Of a stretch of DNA of 64,000 nucleotides, positions 45,776-54,869 are shown piece after piece (position 1 is the stretch's first letter; each line of letters begins with the position of its first letter). Where the stretch lies: contig NZ_BEVZ01000002.1 of the NCBI RefSeq assembly GCF_003112515.1, positions 1,178,001-1,242,000 of the forward strand, written 5' to 3'. The stretch comes from Streptomyces fragilis (GTDB lineage: Bacteria > Actinomycetota > Actinomycetes > Streptomycetales > Streptomycetaceae). The notes below the pieces were generated by a model. It made no database searches. It was not told where the DNA came from and was given only the letters and a program-made list of their open reading frames with translations. Both the position numbers and the translations under genes were made by a program.

Positions 45776-46186
45776 TCAGTCGAGGATGGCCGTCGCCTCC
45801 ACCTCGACCAGCACGTCGGGTTCGAAGAGGTGATCGACGCCGATGAGGGACGCGGGCGGGAGGGGCATCGTCAGGCCGATCTCCTCGGCGACCTCCTCGA
45901 CCCCCGCCATGAACGGGCCGATCTTCTCGGGTGCCCAGTCGGTGACGTAGAAGGTCAGGCGCAGGACGTCTGCGAAGGAGGCGCCCGCGCCGCGCAGGCC
46001 GCGTGCCGTGCCCCGGAGCGCGTGGGCGACCTGGCCGGCGAGGTCCCCCGGAGCGAGCGGAGTGCCGTCGGCGGCGCGGGCGATCTGTCCGCTGACGTGG
46101 ACGTGACGGGTGCCCGTCCCCACGGCGACGTGCTCGTACGGGGTGGGCTGCAGCATGCCTTCGGGCGTGAAACGGCGGACGGCCAC
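45776..46186 (-). CDS. RidA-family protein
   Basis: 136 residues from a GTG at 46186 (GAGGAG upstream). Family motifs are VAVGTGTRHVHVSGQIARAA, LAGQVAHALRGTARGLRGAG and the C-terminal VLVEVEATAIL. The active-site Arg normally found in the RxxxP-type segment is not obvious here (PPASLIGVDHLFEPD), so it may be one of the non-archetypal Rid groups rather than true enamine deaminase RidA. Divergent from the HxlR regulator. Confidence 0.87.
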   Translation of the reverse strand: MAVRRFTPEGMLQPTPYEHVAVGTGTRHVHVSGQIARAADGTPLAPGDLAGQVAHALRGTARGLRGAGASFADVLRLTFYVTDWAPEKIGPFMAGVEEVAEEIGLTMPLPPASLIGVDHLFEPDVLVEVEATAILD

Positions 46187-46210
46187 GGGGTCTCCTCGTG
46201 TCGAAACGAT

Positions 46211-46220
46211 AGGTATACCT
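46211..46220. promoter_or_regulatory. HxlR-type operator between RidA-like and HxlR genes
   Basis: AGGTATACCT is a perfect palindrome, flanked by GAT on the left and TTGATAC on the right. It sits centrally in the 78-base divergent gap. AT-rich GTAT-containing palindromes are usual HxlR-family sites. Confidence 0.65.
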
Positions 46221-46264
46221 TTGATACTTGGTGGTCGAAGGACACTTCAAGGAGACCAGGTATC

Positions 46265-46645
46265 GTGCCGGAAACCGAAGACGGCGGCGCCGAGGGCGAG
46301 TTGAGGATCGAGACCGCACATCGCGAGCTGCTCGACCAGGTGCTGGACAAGTGGTCGCTCAGCGTCCTCAACGAACTCTGCGAGCGGCCCTGCCGGTTCA
46401 ACGACCTGCGCCGCGCCATTCCCGCGGTGACCCAGAAGTCGCTCACCGCGACCCTGCGCCGGCTCGAACGCAACGGCATCGTCGAGCGCGAGGTCATCAG
46501 CTCCCGCCCCGTCGCCGTCGAGTACCGCATCACCCCGCTGGGCAAGACCATGCGGCGCCCGGTCGAGGTGCTCCTGGAGTGGGCCGCGACCCACATGCCC
46601 GAGATCGAACGGGCCCGCCGCACCTTCGACTTCGACCTCGAGTGA
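46265..46645 (+). CDS. HxlR-family transcriptional regulator
   Basis: 126 residues from a GTG at 46265 (AAGGAGACC upstream). The winged helix-turn-helix reads LDKWSLSVLNELCERPCRFN, DLRRAIPAVTQKSLTATLRR and LERNGIVEREV, with the wing YRITPLGKTM. A Cys in ELCERPC could sense oxidants or electrophiles, as in some HxlR members. That is an inference. It probably represses the divergent RidA-like gene through the palindrome in the gap. Confidence 0.9.
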   Translation: MPETEDGGAEGELRIETAHRELLDQVLDKWSLSVLNELCERPCRFNDLRRAIPAVTQKSLTATLRRLERNGIVEREVISSRPVAVEYRITPLGKTMRRPVEVLLEWAATHMPEIERARRTFDFDLE

Positions 46646-46949
46646 GTGCGACAAGGTGTGACCTGCGCGGCCCCGCGGTCGTCATCGTCGTCCTGGTCGA
46701 GCGGAGCGGCTCGCGTTCCCGTCGCAGTTCGCCATCGGCTGTCCACGGCGCGGGGGCGACTCGGGCCGGGCGCGGGCACGCTCGCGGTGGTGGCGGCCGA
46801 GGAAGTGCCCTACGTCATCGGCTCGTCAGTGGCACGTCAGGGGTTCTCGGCATCCTGTCGGGGTCTGCCTGGGAGTGGTGGGCAGGACGTCCACGCCGAA
46901 CGCCTTCGTGTGCCGGCGCGGGGTGAGCGGCATGCGGGGAGAAGTGTCC
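46646..46949. other. Intergenic region, no gene seen
   Basis: About 300 bases upstream of the FG-GAP protein. It should carry that gene's promoter. No reading frame or motif was convincing. Confidence 0.45.
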
Positions 46950-49520
46950 ATGGTGATGAGGAACGACGGATCGCGGGGGCGTGGCCGGAGTTCCGTGCTC
47001 GCCCTCGTCCTGCTGCTGACGCTCTCCCTTCTCGGGGCAGGTCTGGCCATCGCCGCGACGGCGCCCGACCCGGCTGCCGGTGAGGCGGGCCGGGGCGTCG
47101 AGGTGTCGGCGCTGGCGAGGGCGAAGTCCTCCGGGAAACCGGTGGAGATCGTGGAGAAGCGGACCGAGACGTCCGAGGCGTACGTCAATCCGTCGGGGAC
47201 GCTGACGGTGACGACGCACCTGTCGCCGGTGCGGGTGCGCCAAGGCGGCAAGTGGGTGGGGATCGACACCGACCTGGTGGCCGACAAGAACGGTGTGCGG
47301 CCGAAGGCCGCGGCGGCGGGTATCGAGCTGTCCGACGGCGGGTCGGGTCCGCTGGTGCGGCTGAACGACGACAGGCACGTGCTGGAGTACAGCTGGCCGG
47401 GCAAGCTGCCGAAGCCGGAGCTGGACGGCCCGGTGGCCACGTACCCGGAGGTGATGCCCGGGGTGGACCTGAGGGTGGAGGTCGAGGCGGAAGGCTTCCG
47501 GCAGATGCTGGTGGTCAAGGACGCCGAGGCCGCGAAGAACCCCGAGTTGCGAACACTCACCTACGGCATCACGTCGAACGGTCTGAAGGTGACCGCCGAC
47601 GGGAAGCGGGGCGTGAAGGCGGCTGACGCCAAGGGGCGCGTGGTGTTCTCCGGGCCGGTGCCCCGCATGTGGGACAGCGGGAAGGGCGGGAAGAAGAAGC
47701 AGGCGTCCATGGAGACGACGGCCACCGCAGGGGGCCGCCTCAAGGTGGTCCCCGACCAGGAGCTGCTGACCGGCACCGACACCACCTACCCGGTCTACGT
47801 GGGCCCGTCGTTCAGTGCGCAGCCGCCCGGTGCGTACGTGGTGTACGACAACGGGCAAACGCGGTGGGACACCTACGCCTTCGAGGTGGGGACCACAACG
47901 TACTCGAACAACAAGTACGGGCGTATCCGCTCGTTCTTCCAGGTGAACGTGCCCTATCTGGCCGGGCGGCAGGTGCTGAAGGCGTCCATGTCCCTCGAGG
48001 ACAGCACGGTCGGCTATGAGGACTGTTCCCTCTTCCCCGTGGAACTGTGGGAGACGGGCCCGGCCGGCGCCACGACGACGTGGAACAACCAGCCGGTGTG
48101 GAAGACGAAGAACTCCTCCTTCGCCTGCCCATGGGGCAGCCGGATGTCCCTCGACGCGACGAGCGCGGCGCAGGCCGCCTCCCAGAGAGGCACGAACCTG
48201 GTGGACCTGGGAGTGCGGACCTCCCTCACCGGAGAGAGCGCCAAAGCCGAAGGATGGCGGTACTTCCTCCTGGAGCAGGCGAAGTTCACCGTGGAGATCA
48301 AGAACAACGGCGAGTGCTGGTTGTTCTCGGACGTGTCCCACAAGGATCCCGACGGCGTCTCGTTCACCAAGGACGTGAACTGCGACAGTCTGGCGACCGT
48401 CGTGAAGGCCGAGCCGTACGCCGCGGCGCAGACGACCGGGGAGCTGCTGGCGGGCCCGCACAGTTTCGTGTGCTGGCGCAGCGGTGACAGGAACGGCGCG
48501 GGCAATCGCATCTGGTACTACGTCAAGGGCGATACCGCGTCGGGGTGGACGGGCTGGCAGGGCTGGGGTTTCGTGCCGGCCGACAAGGTCGTGGGTGTGG
48601 GCGCGGAGCCCTTCCCCGGACTGCCGGCCTGCGACGTCCACCACGTCACGCCTGGCATCACCCCGCCGCAGGACTTCACCTCCGACGGAATCTCCGATGT
48701 CGTGGCCCTTGAGGCGGACGGTGACCTCGCCCTCTTCCCCGGCCTCGGCAACGGCACCCTGGGCAGCAAGCGGATGCTGTGGTCCGACGGCCGCGGTAGC
48801 GCGTACACCAACGTCATGGCCGGTGACTTCAACGGGGACGGTCTCGGTGACATCGGGGCCTTCGACGGCTTGCGGGTGTGGTGGTGGGCCGGGAACGGCG
48901 ACGGCGGGGTCGGTGCGACGGCTCAGCCGCTGATGGACAACCGGAACGACACGCAGGCCTTCTTCGACCCGGGCCTTCGTGATCCGTGCCGGGCCGCCTT
49001 CGCAGCCGACCTGAACATGGACGGGAAGACGGACATCGCGGCTGTCTGCGGCTATGGCGACCTCGAGGACGGGGTCACGTCCGGCGACTCCGTCTGGTGG
49101 TGGCCCGGTGACGCGGACGGCGGCATCAACGCCACCTTGCCCCCGGCTTCCGGCGACGGCTACGAGTACATCCACATAGGCGCCACGCCGACCGAGTTCT
49201 TCCCGGTGGACCTGACCGGTGACGGCCGGATGGACATCGCGAGGATGACCACCCCGACGGTGGTGGTGCTGAACCCGGGGCCGTCCTCGGGGAACCGCCC
49301 CTACAACAACTCCTACCTCGCCTGGCCGCCGAGCGGCTTCAGTGGCACGGTCACCAAGGTGTTCGCGGGCGACTTCAACGGCGACCGGTACGGCGACATG
49401 GCCGGCGTGGACGGCAGCGGCCAGCTGTGGCAGTGGCCGGGCAAGGGCGACGGCACCCTCGGCACGCCGGCGAGGATGACGTTCGCCACCGACTGGGGTG
49501 CCTACACGGACATCTTGTGA
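46950..49520 (+). CDS. Secreted FG-GAP/VCBS repeat protein
   Basis: 856 residues. The ATG at 46950 has GGGGAGAAG upstream; earlier starts would lengthen it by up to 25 residues. A signal peptide follows (SSVLALVLLLTLSLLGAGLA). Residues 60-300 are a beta-rich domain (VTTHLSPVRVRQGGKWVGID). Residues about 300-560 hold a lectin-like or DNRLRE-type region (TTYPVYVGPSFSAQP, RIRSFFQVNVPYLAGRQVLK). The last 270 residues have FG-GAP repeats with calcium-type loops: DFNGDGLGD, DLNMDGKTD, DLTGDGRMD, DFNGDRYGD. Such proteins are exported and often surface-associated or part of large secreted enzymes. No catalytic motif was recognised. Confidence 0.85.
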   Translation: MVMRNDGSRGRGRSSVLALVLLLTLSLLGAGLAIAATAPDPAAGEAGRGVEVSALARAKSSGKPVEIVEKRTETSEAYVNPSGTLTVTTHLSPVRVRQGGKWVGIDTDLVADKNGVRPKAAAAGIELSDGGSGPLVRLNDDRHVLEYSWPGKLPKPELDGPVATYPEVMPGVDLRVEVEAEGFRQMLVVKDAEAAKNPELRTLTYGITSNGLKVTADGKRGVKAADAKGRVVFSGPVPRMWDSGKGGKKKQASMETTATAGGRLKVVPDQELLTGTDTTYPVYVGPSFSAQPPGAYVVYDNGQTRWDTYAFEVGTTTYSNNKYGRIRSFFQVNVPYLAGRQVLKASMSLEDSTVGYEDCSLFPVELWETGPAGATTTWNNQPVWKTKNSSFACPWGSRMSLDATSAAQAASQRGTNLVDLGVRTSLTGESAKAEGWRYFLLEQAKFTVEIKNNGECWLFSDVSHKDPDGVSFTKDVNCDSLATVVKAEPYAAAQTTGELLAGPHSFVCWRSGDRNGAGNRIWYYVKGDTASGWTGWQGWGFVPADKVVGVGAEPFPGLPACDVHHVTPGITPPQDFTSDGISDVVALEADGDLALFPGLGNGTLGSKRMLWSDGRGSAYTNVMAGDFNGDGLGDIGAFDGLRVWWWAGNGDGGVGATAQPLMDNRNDTQAFFDPGLRDPCRAAFAADLNMDGKTDIAAVCGYGDLEDGVTSGDSVWWWPGDADGGINATLPPASGDGYEYIHIGATPTEFFPVDLTGDGRMDIARMTTPTVVVLNPGPSSGNRPYNNSYLAWPPSGFSGTVTKVFAGDFNGDRYGDMAGVDGSGQLWQWPGKGDGTLGTPARMTFATDWGAYTDIL

Positions 49521-49702
49521 CCCGGCGCTGACACCGGGGGGCGGGAGGCGGGGGCCGCGGGCCGGCCGGGTATGCGCCGTGACGCGGATGCCCCGGACGG
49601 CGAAGGGCCGTGCACGGCCGCCGTGGGCGAGGGGGACCGGTGCACGCAGGCTGCCGCGAGACCGTCCGAGTGCGTACTCGTGCCCGGAGGTAGCCTGTAT
49701 CG

Positions 49703-50017
49703 GTGATCGTCTCTCTGCTGTGGCACATCGGACATCGGAATGAAGCCGGTGCGGATCGGGCCACCCTGCACACCGATGGCGACAGCGTGTTCATCAGCGA
49801 GCGGGACGGTGACGACGCCAAGCTGCTCGGCGTCTACTCCTCGCACGCCAAGGCCGAGGAGCGCATGCGCGAAGCGAGCCTCCTGCCGGGCTTCGCCGAC
49901 GAGCCGGAGTGCTTCGTCATCGATGACTACGTACTCGACGAGGACGAGTGGACCGACGGCTTCGAGTCCGATGGCCCCTCGACCCGAGTCACCCCACCGC
50001 CGAGCTCACCGCGCTGA
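49703..50017 (+). CDS. DUF7336-like small protein
   Basis: 104 residues from a GTG at 49703. The core AKLLGVYSSHAKAEERMREA followed by LPGFADEPECFVIDDYVLDE and DEWTDGF matches the small DUF7336-type domain, often found as an orphan near toxin-immunity or phage genes. Function unknown. The C-terminal tail is Pro/Ser-rich. Confidence 0.65.
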   Translation: MIVSLLWHIGHRNEAGADRATLHTDGDSVFISERDGDDAKLLGVYSSHAKAEERMREASLLPGFADEPECFVIDDYVLDEDEWTDGFESDGPSTRVTPPPSSPR

Positions 50018-50145
50018 TCCCATGAGGACGCTGCCGCTCGGCTTCTGCGCGCCGTAGGCGGTGCCCGAGCTGGTCGGCCCGGGACGGGCCCGAGTGCGCC
50101 CCGGCGTACGGCGACGGCGGCCTGGGTGGGGCGTTCGGGGCCGGG

Positions 50146-50165
50146 CCTCCTCCTGAAGGAGGAGG
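50146..50165. terminator. Hairpin downstream of the DUF7336-like gene
   Basis: CCTCCTCC-TGAA-GGAGGAGG is a perfect 8-base stem with a tetraloop. It lies 129 bases after the stop and 110 bases before the ABC ATPase start, so it could instead be part of the exporter leader. The GGAGGAGG arm can mimic a ribosome-binding site. Confidence 0.4.
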
Positions 50166-50274
50166 TGGGCCGGGAGTTGATCTCGTTCGCGGGCAGGTGC
50201 TGGCGGCTGGGCTCGGATTCCTACCGTCGAGGTCGGCCGGAGGAAGCAGAGCTCCGGCAGGACTGGGAGGTCAC

Positions 50275-51012
50275 ATGATCCAGGTGCAGCTGCTCACGAA
50301 ACGGTACGGGCCGCACACCGCCGTGGACGGGCTGACGTTCACGGCCCCACCGGGGGCCGTCACCGGGTTCCTCGGCCCGAACGGTGCCGGCAAGTCGACC
50401 ACGATGCGGATGATCGTCGGACTGGAACGGCCCACGTCGGGCACCGCGACGGTGAACGGCGTCCGCTACGCGGACCTGAGCGCTCCGCTGCGCTCCGTGG
50501 GAACGATGCTCGACGCCCGCTCGGTGCACCCCGGACGCACGGCGTTCCGGCACCTGATGGCGATGGCGCGTACGCACGGCATCCCGCGGTCCCGCGTGGA
50601 GGAGGTCGTCGGACTGACCGGCCTGGAGTCGGTGGCCGGGCGCCGTGCCGGGACGTTCTCCCTGGGCATGGGGCAGCGGCTCGGCATCGCCGGCGCGCTG
50701 CTCGGTGACCCGGGCACGCTGATCCTGGACGAGCCGGTCAACGGACTCGACCCGGACGGCGTCCTGTGGGTGCGTCACCTCGTCAAGGGCCTCGCCGCCG
50801 AGGGGCGTACCGTGCTGCTCTCCTCGCACCTGGTGCACGAGCTCGCGCTGTGTGCCGACCGTGTCGTCGTCATCGGCAGAGGCCGCCTGCTGGCCGAAGC
50901 CGCCCTGGGGGACCCCGCACTCGGCGCCGGGTCGCTCGAGGACGCCTACCTGCGGCTGACCGCCGGCTCGGTCGAGTACCGGGCCGGCGCTGTCGACGGA
51001 GGGACCCGATGA
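50275..51012 (+). CDS. ABC exporter ATP-binding protein
   Basis: 245 residues from the ATG at 50275 (GGGAGG upstream). Walker A GPNGAGKST (34-42), signature FSLGMGQRLGIAGALL, Walker B TLILDEPVNGLDPDG, H-loop SSHLVHE. It belongs to the bacitracin/daunorubicin-type export ATPases. It is the first gene of a five-gene operon with two permeases and a two-component system, all coupled by 4-base overlaps or short gaps. Confidence 0.93.
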   Translation: MIQVQLLTKRYGPHTAVDGLTFTAPPGAVTGFLGPNGAGKSTTMRMIVGLERPTSGTATVNGVRYADLSAPLRSVGTMLDARSVHPGRTAFRHLMAMARTHGIPRSRVEEVVGLTGLESVAGRRAGTFSLGMGQRLGIAGALLGDPGTLILDEPVNGLDPDGVLWVRHLVKGLAAEGRTVLLSSHLVHELALCADRVVVIGRGRLLAEAALGDPALGAGSLEDAYLRLTAGSVEYRAGAVDGGTR

Positions 51013-51836
51013 GCGCGCGCGGTCCTGGTGCGACCCTGCCGCGTGTCGTCGCCGCGGAGTGGACGAAGCTGACGAGCCTGCGTTCCACCTGGTGGGCCGC
51101 CCTCGCCTCGGTGGTGGTGTCCGGGGCGCTGACGTACCTGTCGGCCGACGCCGCGTCGGGGGACCCGGGGTACGACCCGCTGGGCGAACTGACCGCCGGG
51201 CTCCTGCTCACGCAGCTCGGACCGCTGGTGCTCGGCGTCCTGGCCGGGACCGGCGAGTACAGCACGGGAGGTTTCCGCACGACCTTCGTCGCCGTGCCGC
51301 GGCGCTGGCCGGTGCTCGCCGCCCAGGCGGTCGCCGTCGCCGGATTCGCGCTGCTCGTGGCCGTGGCCTCGGTCGTCGCGGCCGTCCTCGCGATCCTTCC
51401 CGCGGCGTCGTCCCGGGACCTGCCGGTGAACCTGACCGAGGGGTCGACCCCGTGGACACTGGCCGGGATGGTGGTGTTCCTCACCGGGGCGGCCGTGTTC
51501 GGGCTCGCCGTCGGGGCGCTGGTTCGCCGCGTGGTCCCCGCGCTCGTCACCGTCATCGGCCTGACGCTCGTCCTGCCCGTGGTGCTGACGCTGGCCGTCG
51601 AGTCCAGCGGCACCACGTTCGTCGAGGGTGTCACGCCGCAGGAGAGGGCGGTGAACACGATCACGACGCTGCTGCCCTCGGGCGCGGGCGGGCTCCTGGT
51701 GACGTCGTCCGACGCCTCCACGGTGCCCGGCACGCCGGACCTCGGCGCCGTCGGCGGCGGGCTCGTGCTCGCCGCCTGGGCCCTTGTCCCGCTCGTCGCC
51801 GCCGGTGTGCGCCTGCGTCTGAAGGACGTGAAGTGA
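51009..51836 (+). CDS. ABC exporter permease 1
   Basis: 275 residues from the ATG at 51009, overlapping the ATPase stop. An N-terminal amphipathic segment (VVAAEWTKLTSLRSTWWAAL) leads into about six membrane segments; the motif GEYSTGGFRTTFVAVPRRWP is shared with the second permease. ABC-2 type, pairs with the next gene as a heterodimer. Confidence 0.88.
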   Translation: MSARGPGATLPRVVAAEWTKLTSLRSTWWAALASVVVSGALTYLSADAASGDPGYDPLGELTAGLLLTQLGPLVLGVLAGTGEYSTGGFRTTFVAVPRRWPVLAAQAVAVAGFALLVAVASVVAAVLAILPAASSRDLPVNLTEGSTPWTLAGMVVFLTGAAVFGLAVGALVRRVVPALVTVIGLTLVLPVVLTLAVESSGTTFVEGVTPQERAVNTITTLLPSGAGGLLVTSSDASTVPGTPDLGAVGGGLVLAAWALVPLVAAGVRLRLKDVK

Positions 51837-52621
51837 CGAGTTCGCCCGTGACCTTCCCGCGCGTGCTCGCCTCGGAGGCCGACAAGATCACCAGCGTGCG
51901 GACACCTTGGTGGACGGTGCTGGGGTGTGTGGCCGTGGCGGCGGGGACGGCCTTCGGGCTGGGTCTGTTCGCCCGGCCGGGCGGCGGCGCCACCGGTGCG
52001 TCGCTGGTGGTCGCGGGGTACGTGCTCGCCCAGTTGGGCTTCCTCGTCCTGGGCGTGACGGTCGGCTCCGAGGAGTTCCGCACCGAACTGGCCGACGTGA
52101 CGTTCGTGGCCGTGCCGCGCAGGCTTCCGGTGCTCGCCGCCCAGGCGGTGGTGACGACGGTGTCGGCCCTCGCCACTGCCGCTCTCGCACTGGTGGCGTC
52201 GATCGCCGCGACGGCCGCACAGCGTGACGCCCTGGGACTGCCGTTGAGCCTCGCCGACGCCGAGACCGTGCGGATGCTGGTCGGGTTCGTGCTGTACCAG
52301 ACGGCGATCGCGCTGGTGGGTCTGGGGCTCGGGGCCCTGCTGCGTCGCCCCGCGGGGGCGCTCGTGACCGCGGTGACCGGCGTCGTCGTGCTCGACCAGT
52401 TCCTCGCCATGAACCCCGGCAGGTTCACCGACACCGTGCGGGCGTTCCTGCCCGGCACCGGGACGCGCCTGCTGACCGGTGACGACCGGCTCGCCGCGCT
52501 CGACGCCGCGTCGTCGGGACCGCATCCGGGAAGCTGGGCGGCGGGGCTCCTGGTGTCCGGGTGGGCGACAATTCTGCTGGTGGCGGCAGCGGCTCGGCTT
52601 CGCCGGGGGGACTTCGCGTGA
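51833..52621 (+). CDS. ABC exporter permease 2
   Basis: 262 residues from a GTG overlapping the previous stop by four bases. It is a paralogue of permease 1: ASEADKITSVRTPWWTVLG at the start and GSEEFRTELADVTFVAVPRR in the middle. About six membrane segments. The pair probably arose by duplication. Confidence 0.88.
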   Translation: MTSSPVTFPRVLASEADKITSVRTPWWTVLGCVAVAAGTAFGLGLFARPGGGATGASLVVAGYVLAQLGFLVLGVTVGSEEFRTELADVTFVAVPRRLPVLAAQAVVTTVSALATAALALVASIAATAAQRDALGLPLSLADAETVRMLVGFVLYQTAIALVGLGLGALLRRPAGALVTAVTGVVVLDQFLAMNPGRFTDTVRAFLPGTGTRLLTGDDRLAALDAASSGPHPGSWAAGLLVSGWATILLVAAAARLRRGDFA

Positions 52622-52638
52622 GGGGAGAGGTGGGGGCC

Positions 52639-54015
52639 ATGGTCACATCGCCGGCGATCTCGCCGTCCGCCGCGGATCACACCCTGCTGGGTGGGATGCA
52701 GGTGCGGCGGATCGGACCGGTGCGCAGGTTCTGGACCGCGCACCCACGCCTCGGGGACGTGGCCCTGGTCCTCGCGCTCGTCGCGTTCGGCATCTTCGGC
52801 GCCGCCGTGGTCAAGGACACCGTCAGAGGCATCGTCGCCGTCGGCTACTACCCGCCCGACGCCCCGGAGCGCTGGACGGTCCCGGCCGTCTGGCTCGCCG
52901 GCGCCGTCCTGGGGTCGGGTCTGCTGCTCCTGCGGCGACGACGGCCGGTCACCGTCCTGGTCGCGCTGACCGTCGTCGCCGTGTCCTCGCTCATGACGGC
53001 GGGTGTCATGGGCGCCCTCGGGCTCTACCTGGGCTTCTCCGCGGCCGCGGTCGCGTCGTCCCGGGGCGCACGGACCACCTGGCTACTCGTCACGGCCGTC
53101 GCCGTGACGACCTCGGCGGCCCTGTGGTGGCTGCAGGAGATCGGCATCCTCGAGATGTTCGTGTGGACCGGGTACTACGCCGACGACGCGTACTGGCAGC
53201 TGACGGAGCCCCCGTTCTCGCCGGAACGCCGGATCGTGTCGATCGTCCTGCTGCTGGTCATGCTGCTGGCCGGGGTGCTGGCCGGCTTCGCCGCCCGGGA
53301 CCGCCGCCAGCACGCCCGCGACATCGAGGAGCGGTACCGGGCGGTCGCCCGGGAGCGCGACACGTCAGCGGTGCTCGCCCGCACGGCGGAGCGCGAACGC
53401 CTCGCCCGTGAGATGCACGACGTCGTCGCGCACTCCGTGTCCGTGATGATCGCGCTCTCCGACGGTGCGGCAGCCGCCTTCGACCGGGCACCGGACGCCT
53501 CACGCGAGGCGCTGGGCGAACTGTCCCGCACCGGCCGGGAGGCCCTCGCCGACATGCAACGCGTGCTCGGCGCCCTCGACCCCGCCGACGCCACCCCGCA
53601 GGGGGCGGGTCTCGACGCCGTCGTGCGCCGCTTCCGCACCGCGGGGATGCCGGTGTCGGCCACCGGGCTCGACACGCCCCTGCCGCCGGACACGGCACTG
53701 CGGCTGGCCGTGACGCGCATCGTCACGGAGGCGCTCACGAACGTGCTGCGACACGCGCCCGACACGCCTGCCGTGACGGTCGCGGTGCGGCGCACCCCGT
53801 CGACGGTCGAGGTCGACGTCGTCAACGAAGCCGGCACCGGCCCGGGCATGGGCAGCGGCACGGAACGCGGCATCGTCGGCATGCGGGAGCGGGCTGCCCT
53901 GCTGGGCGGCCATATGATGGTGGGCCCGCGCGCCGCGGGCGGCTGGCAGGTGCACGTGGAGCTGCCGTGCCCCGACGCGGTGCCCGGCACTGCCGCGGAG
54001 GAGACCCGCCGATGA
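52639..54015 (+). CDS. Two-component sensor histidine kinase (NarX/DesK type)
   Basis: 458 residues from the ATG at 52639 (GGGGAGAGG upstream); a GTG at 52618, overlapping the permease stop, is an alternative. The N-terminal half has about five membrane segments with short loops, so it may sense something in the membrane. The dimerisation and phosphorylation box is ERLAREMHDVVAHSVSVMIA, with the His near 259. The ATP-binding domain has TNVLRHAPDTP and GIVGMRERAALLGG. It is coupled to the response regulator by a 4-base overlap and likely controls the exporter in response to an envelope-active compound. Confidence 0.9.
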   Translation: MVTSPAISPSAADHTLLGGMQVRRIGPVRRFWTAHPRLGDVALVLALVAFGIFGAAVVKDTVRGIVAVGYYPPDAPERWTVPAVWLAGAVLGSGLLLLRRRRPVTVLVALTVVAVSSLMTAGVMGALGLYLGFSAAAVASSRGARTTWLLVTAVAVTTSAALWWLQEIGILEMFVWTGYYADDAYWQLTEPPFSPERRIVSIVLLLVMLLAGVLAGFAARDRRQHARDIEERYRAVARERDTSAVLARTAERERLAREMHDVVAHSVSVMIALSDGAAAAFDRAPDASREALGELSRTGREALADMQRVLGALDPADATPQGAGLDAVVRRFRTAGMPVSATGLDTPLPPDTALRLAVTRIVTEALTNVLRHAPDTPAVTVAVRRTPSTVEVDVVNEAGTGPGMGSGTERGIVGMRERAALLGGHMMVGPRAAGGWQVHVELPCPDAVPGTAAEETRR

Positions 54016-54689
54016 TCACGGTCCTGCTGGTGGACGACCAGCCGCTCCTGCGCATGGGCTTCCGGCTCGCGATCGATTCCGAGCCCGACCTCACCGTCGT
54101 CGGCGAGGCCGCGGACGGCAAGGTGGCACTCGAACAGGTCGCCGCCCTCGCCCCCGACGTCGTCGTCATGGACGTGCGGATGCCGGGCATGGACGGCATC
54201 GAGGCCACCCGCAGGATCGCGGCGGAGCACCCCGCGACCCGCGTGCTGGTGGTCACCACGTTCGACGTCGACGAGTACGCGTTCGCCGCGCTGCGCGGCG
54301 GCGCGAGCGGGTTCCTGATCAAGAGCGCCCGGCCCGAGGAGCTCGCCGAGGCGATCCGCACCGTCGCGTCGGGCAGCTCGGTGGTCGCGCCGCGTGTCGT
54401 ACGGCGCATGCTCGACCTCTTCGCACACCACTTGCCCCACACCGCCGACGCGGACCCGCGTGACGACGCCGTCGACCCGAGGCTGCGTGCCCTCACCCCG
54501 CGTGAGACCGATGTGCTGCGCGGGGTCGCGGACGGGCTGTCCAACGGGGAGATCGCGGAGCGTCTCGTGCTGTCGGTGACGACGGTCAAGACGCACGTCG
54601 GCAACGTCCTCGCGAAGCTGGGGGTGCGCGACCGCGTCCAGGCCGTCATCGTCGCCTACGAGAGCGGGCTGGTCGGGTCCCGCCGCTGA
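54012..54689 (+). CDS. NarL/FixJ response regulator
   Basis: 225 residues, ATG overlapping the kinase stop. The receiver is complete: acidic pair in LLVDDQP, phosphoacceptor Asp 54 in VVMDVRMPGMDG, Thr in VVTTFD, Lys in FLIKSA. The LuxR-type helix-turn-helix is LTPRETDVLRGVADGLSNGE followed by IAERLVLSVTTVKTHVGNVL. It partners the kinase encoded before it and probably activates the exporter operon. Confidence 0.93.
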   Translation: MITVLLVDDQPLLRMGFRLAIDSEPDLTVVGEAADGKVALEQVAALAPDVVVMDVRMPGMDGIEATRRIAAEHPATRVLVVTTFDVDEYAFAALRGGASGFLIKSARPEELAEAIRTVASGSSVVAPRVVRRMLDLFAHHLPHTADADPRDDAVDPRLRALTPRETDVLRGVADGLSNGEIAERLVLSVTTVKTHVGNVLAKLGVRDRVQAVIVAYESGLVGSRR

Positions 54690-54739
54690 GGATCGTCGCC
54701 GGAGGCGGTGCGCGGCAGTCGGCGGGCCATCCGCTCGTC

Positions 54740-54770
54740 GTCGTCGCGTCGTCGCGTCGTCGCGTCGTCG
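54740..54770. repeat. 8-bp tandem repeat after the response regulator
   Basis: Almost four copies of GTCGTCGC between the stop codon and the terminator hairpin. A simple repeat, with no coding role. Confidence 0.7.
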
Positions 54771-54791
54771 AAGCCGGAGGCTCCCGGCGTG

Positions 54792-54830
54792 CCGAAGGGC
54801 GGCGCCCCTGGTGGGGGCGCCGCCCTTCGG
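54792..54830. terminator. Strong bidirectional terminator
   Basis: A perfect 17-base stem (CCGAAGGGCGGCGCCCC and its complement) with the loop TGGTG. It lies between the exporter/two-component operon and the convergent SLT-domain gene. Confidence 0.9.
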
Positions 54831-54869
54831 TCTCGCGTGGTCCCTCGTCGGCAGAGGTGTGGTGTCCGC

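Noticed and set aside
49521..49702. A gene between the FG-GAP protein and the DUF7336-like gene
   Set aside because: Only short frames with shadow-like composition were present.
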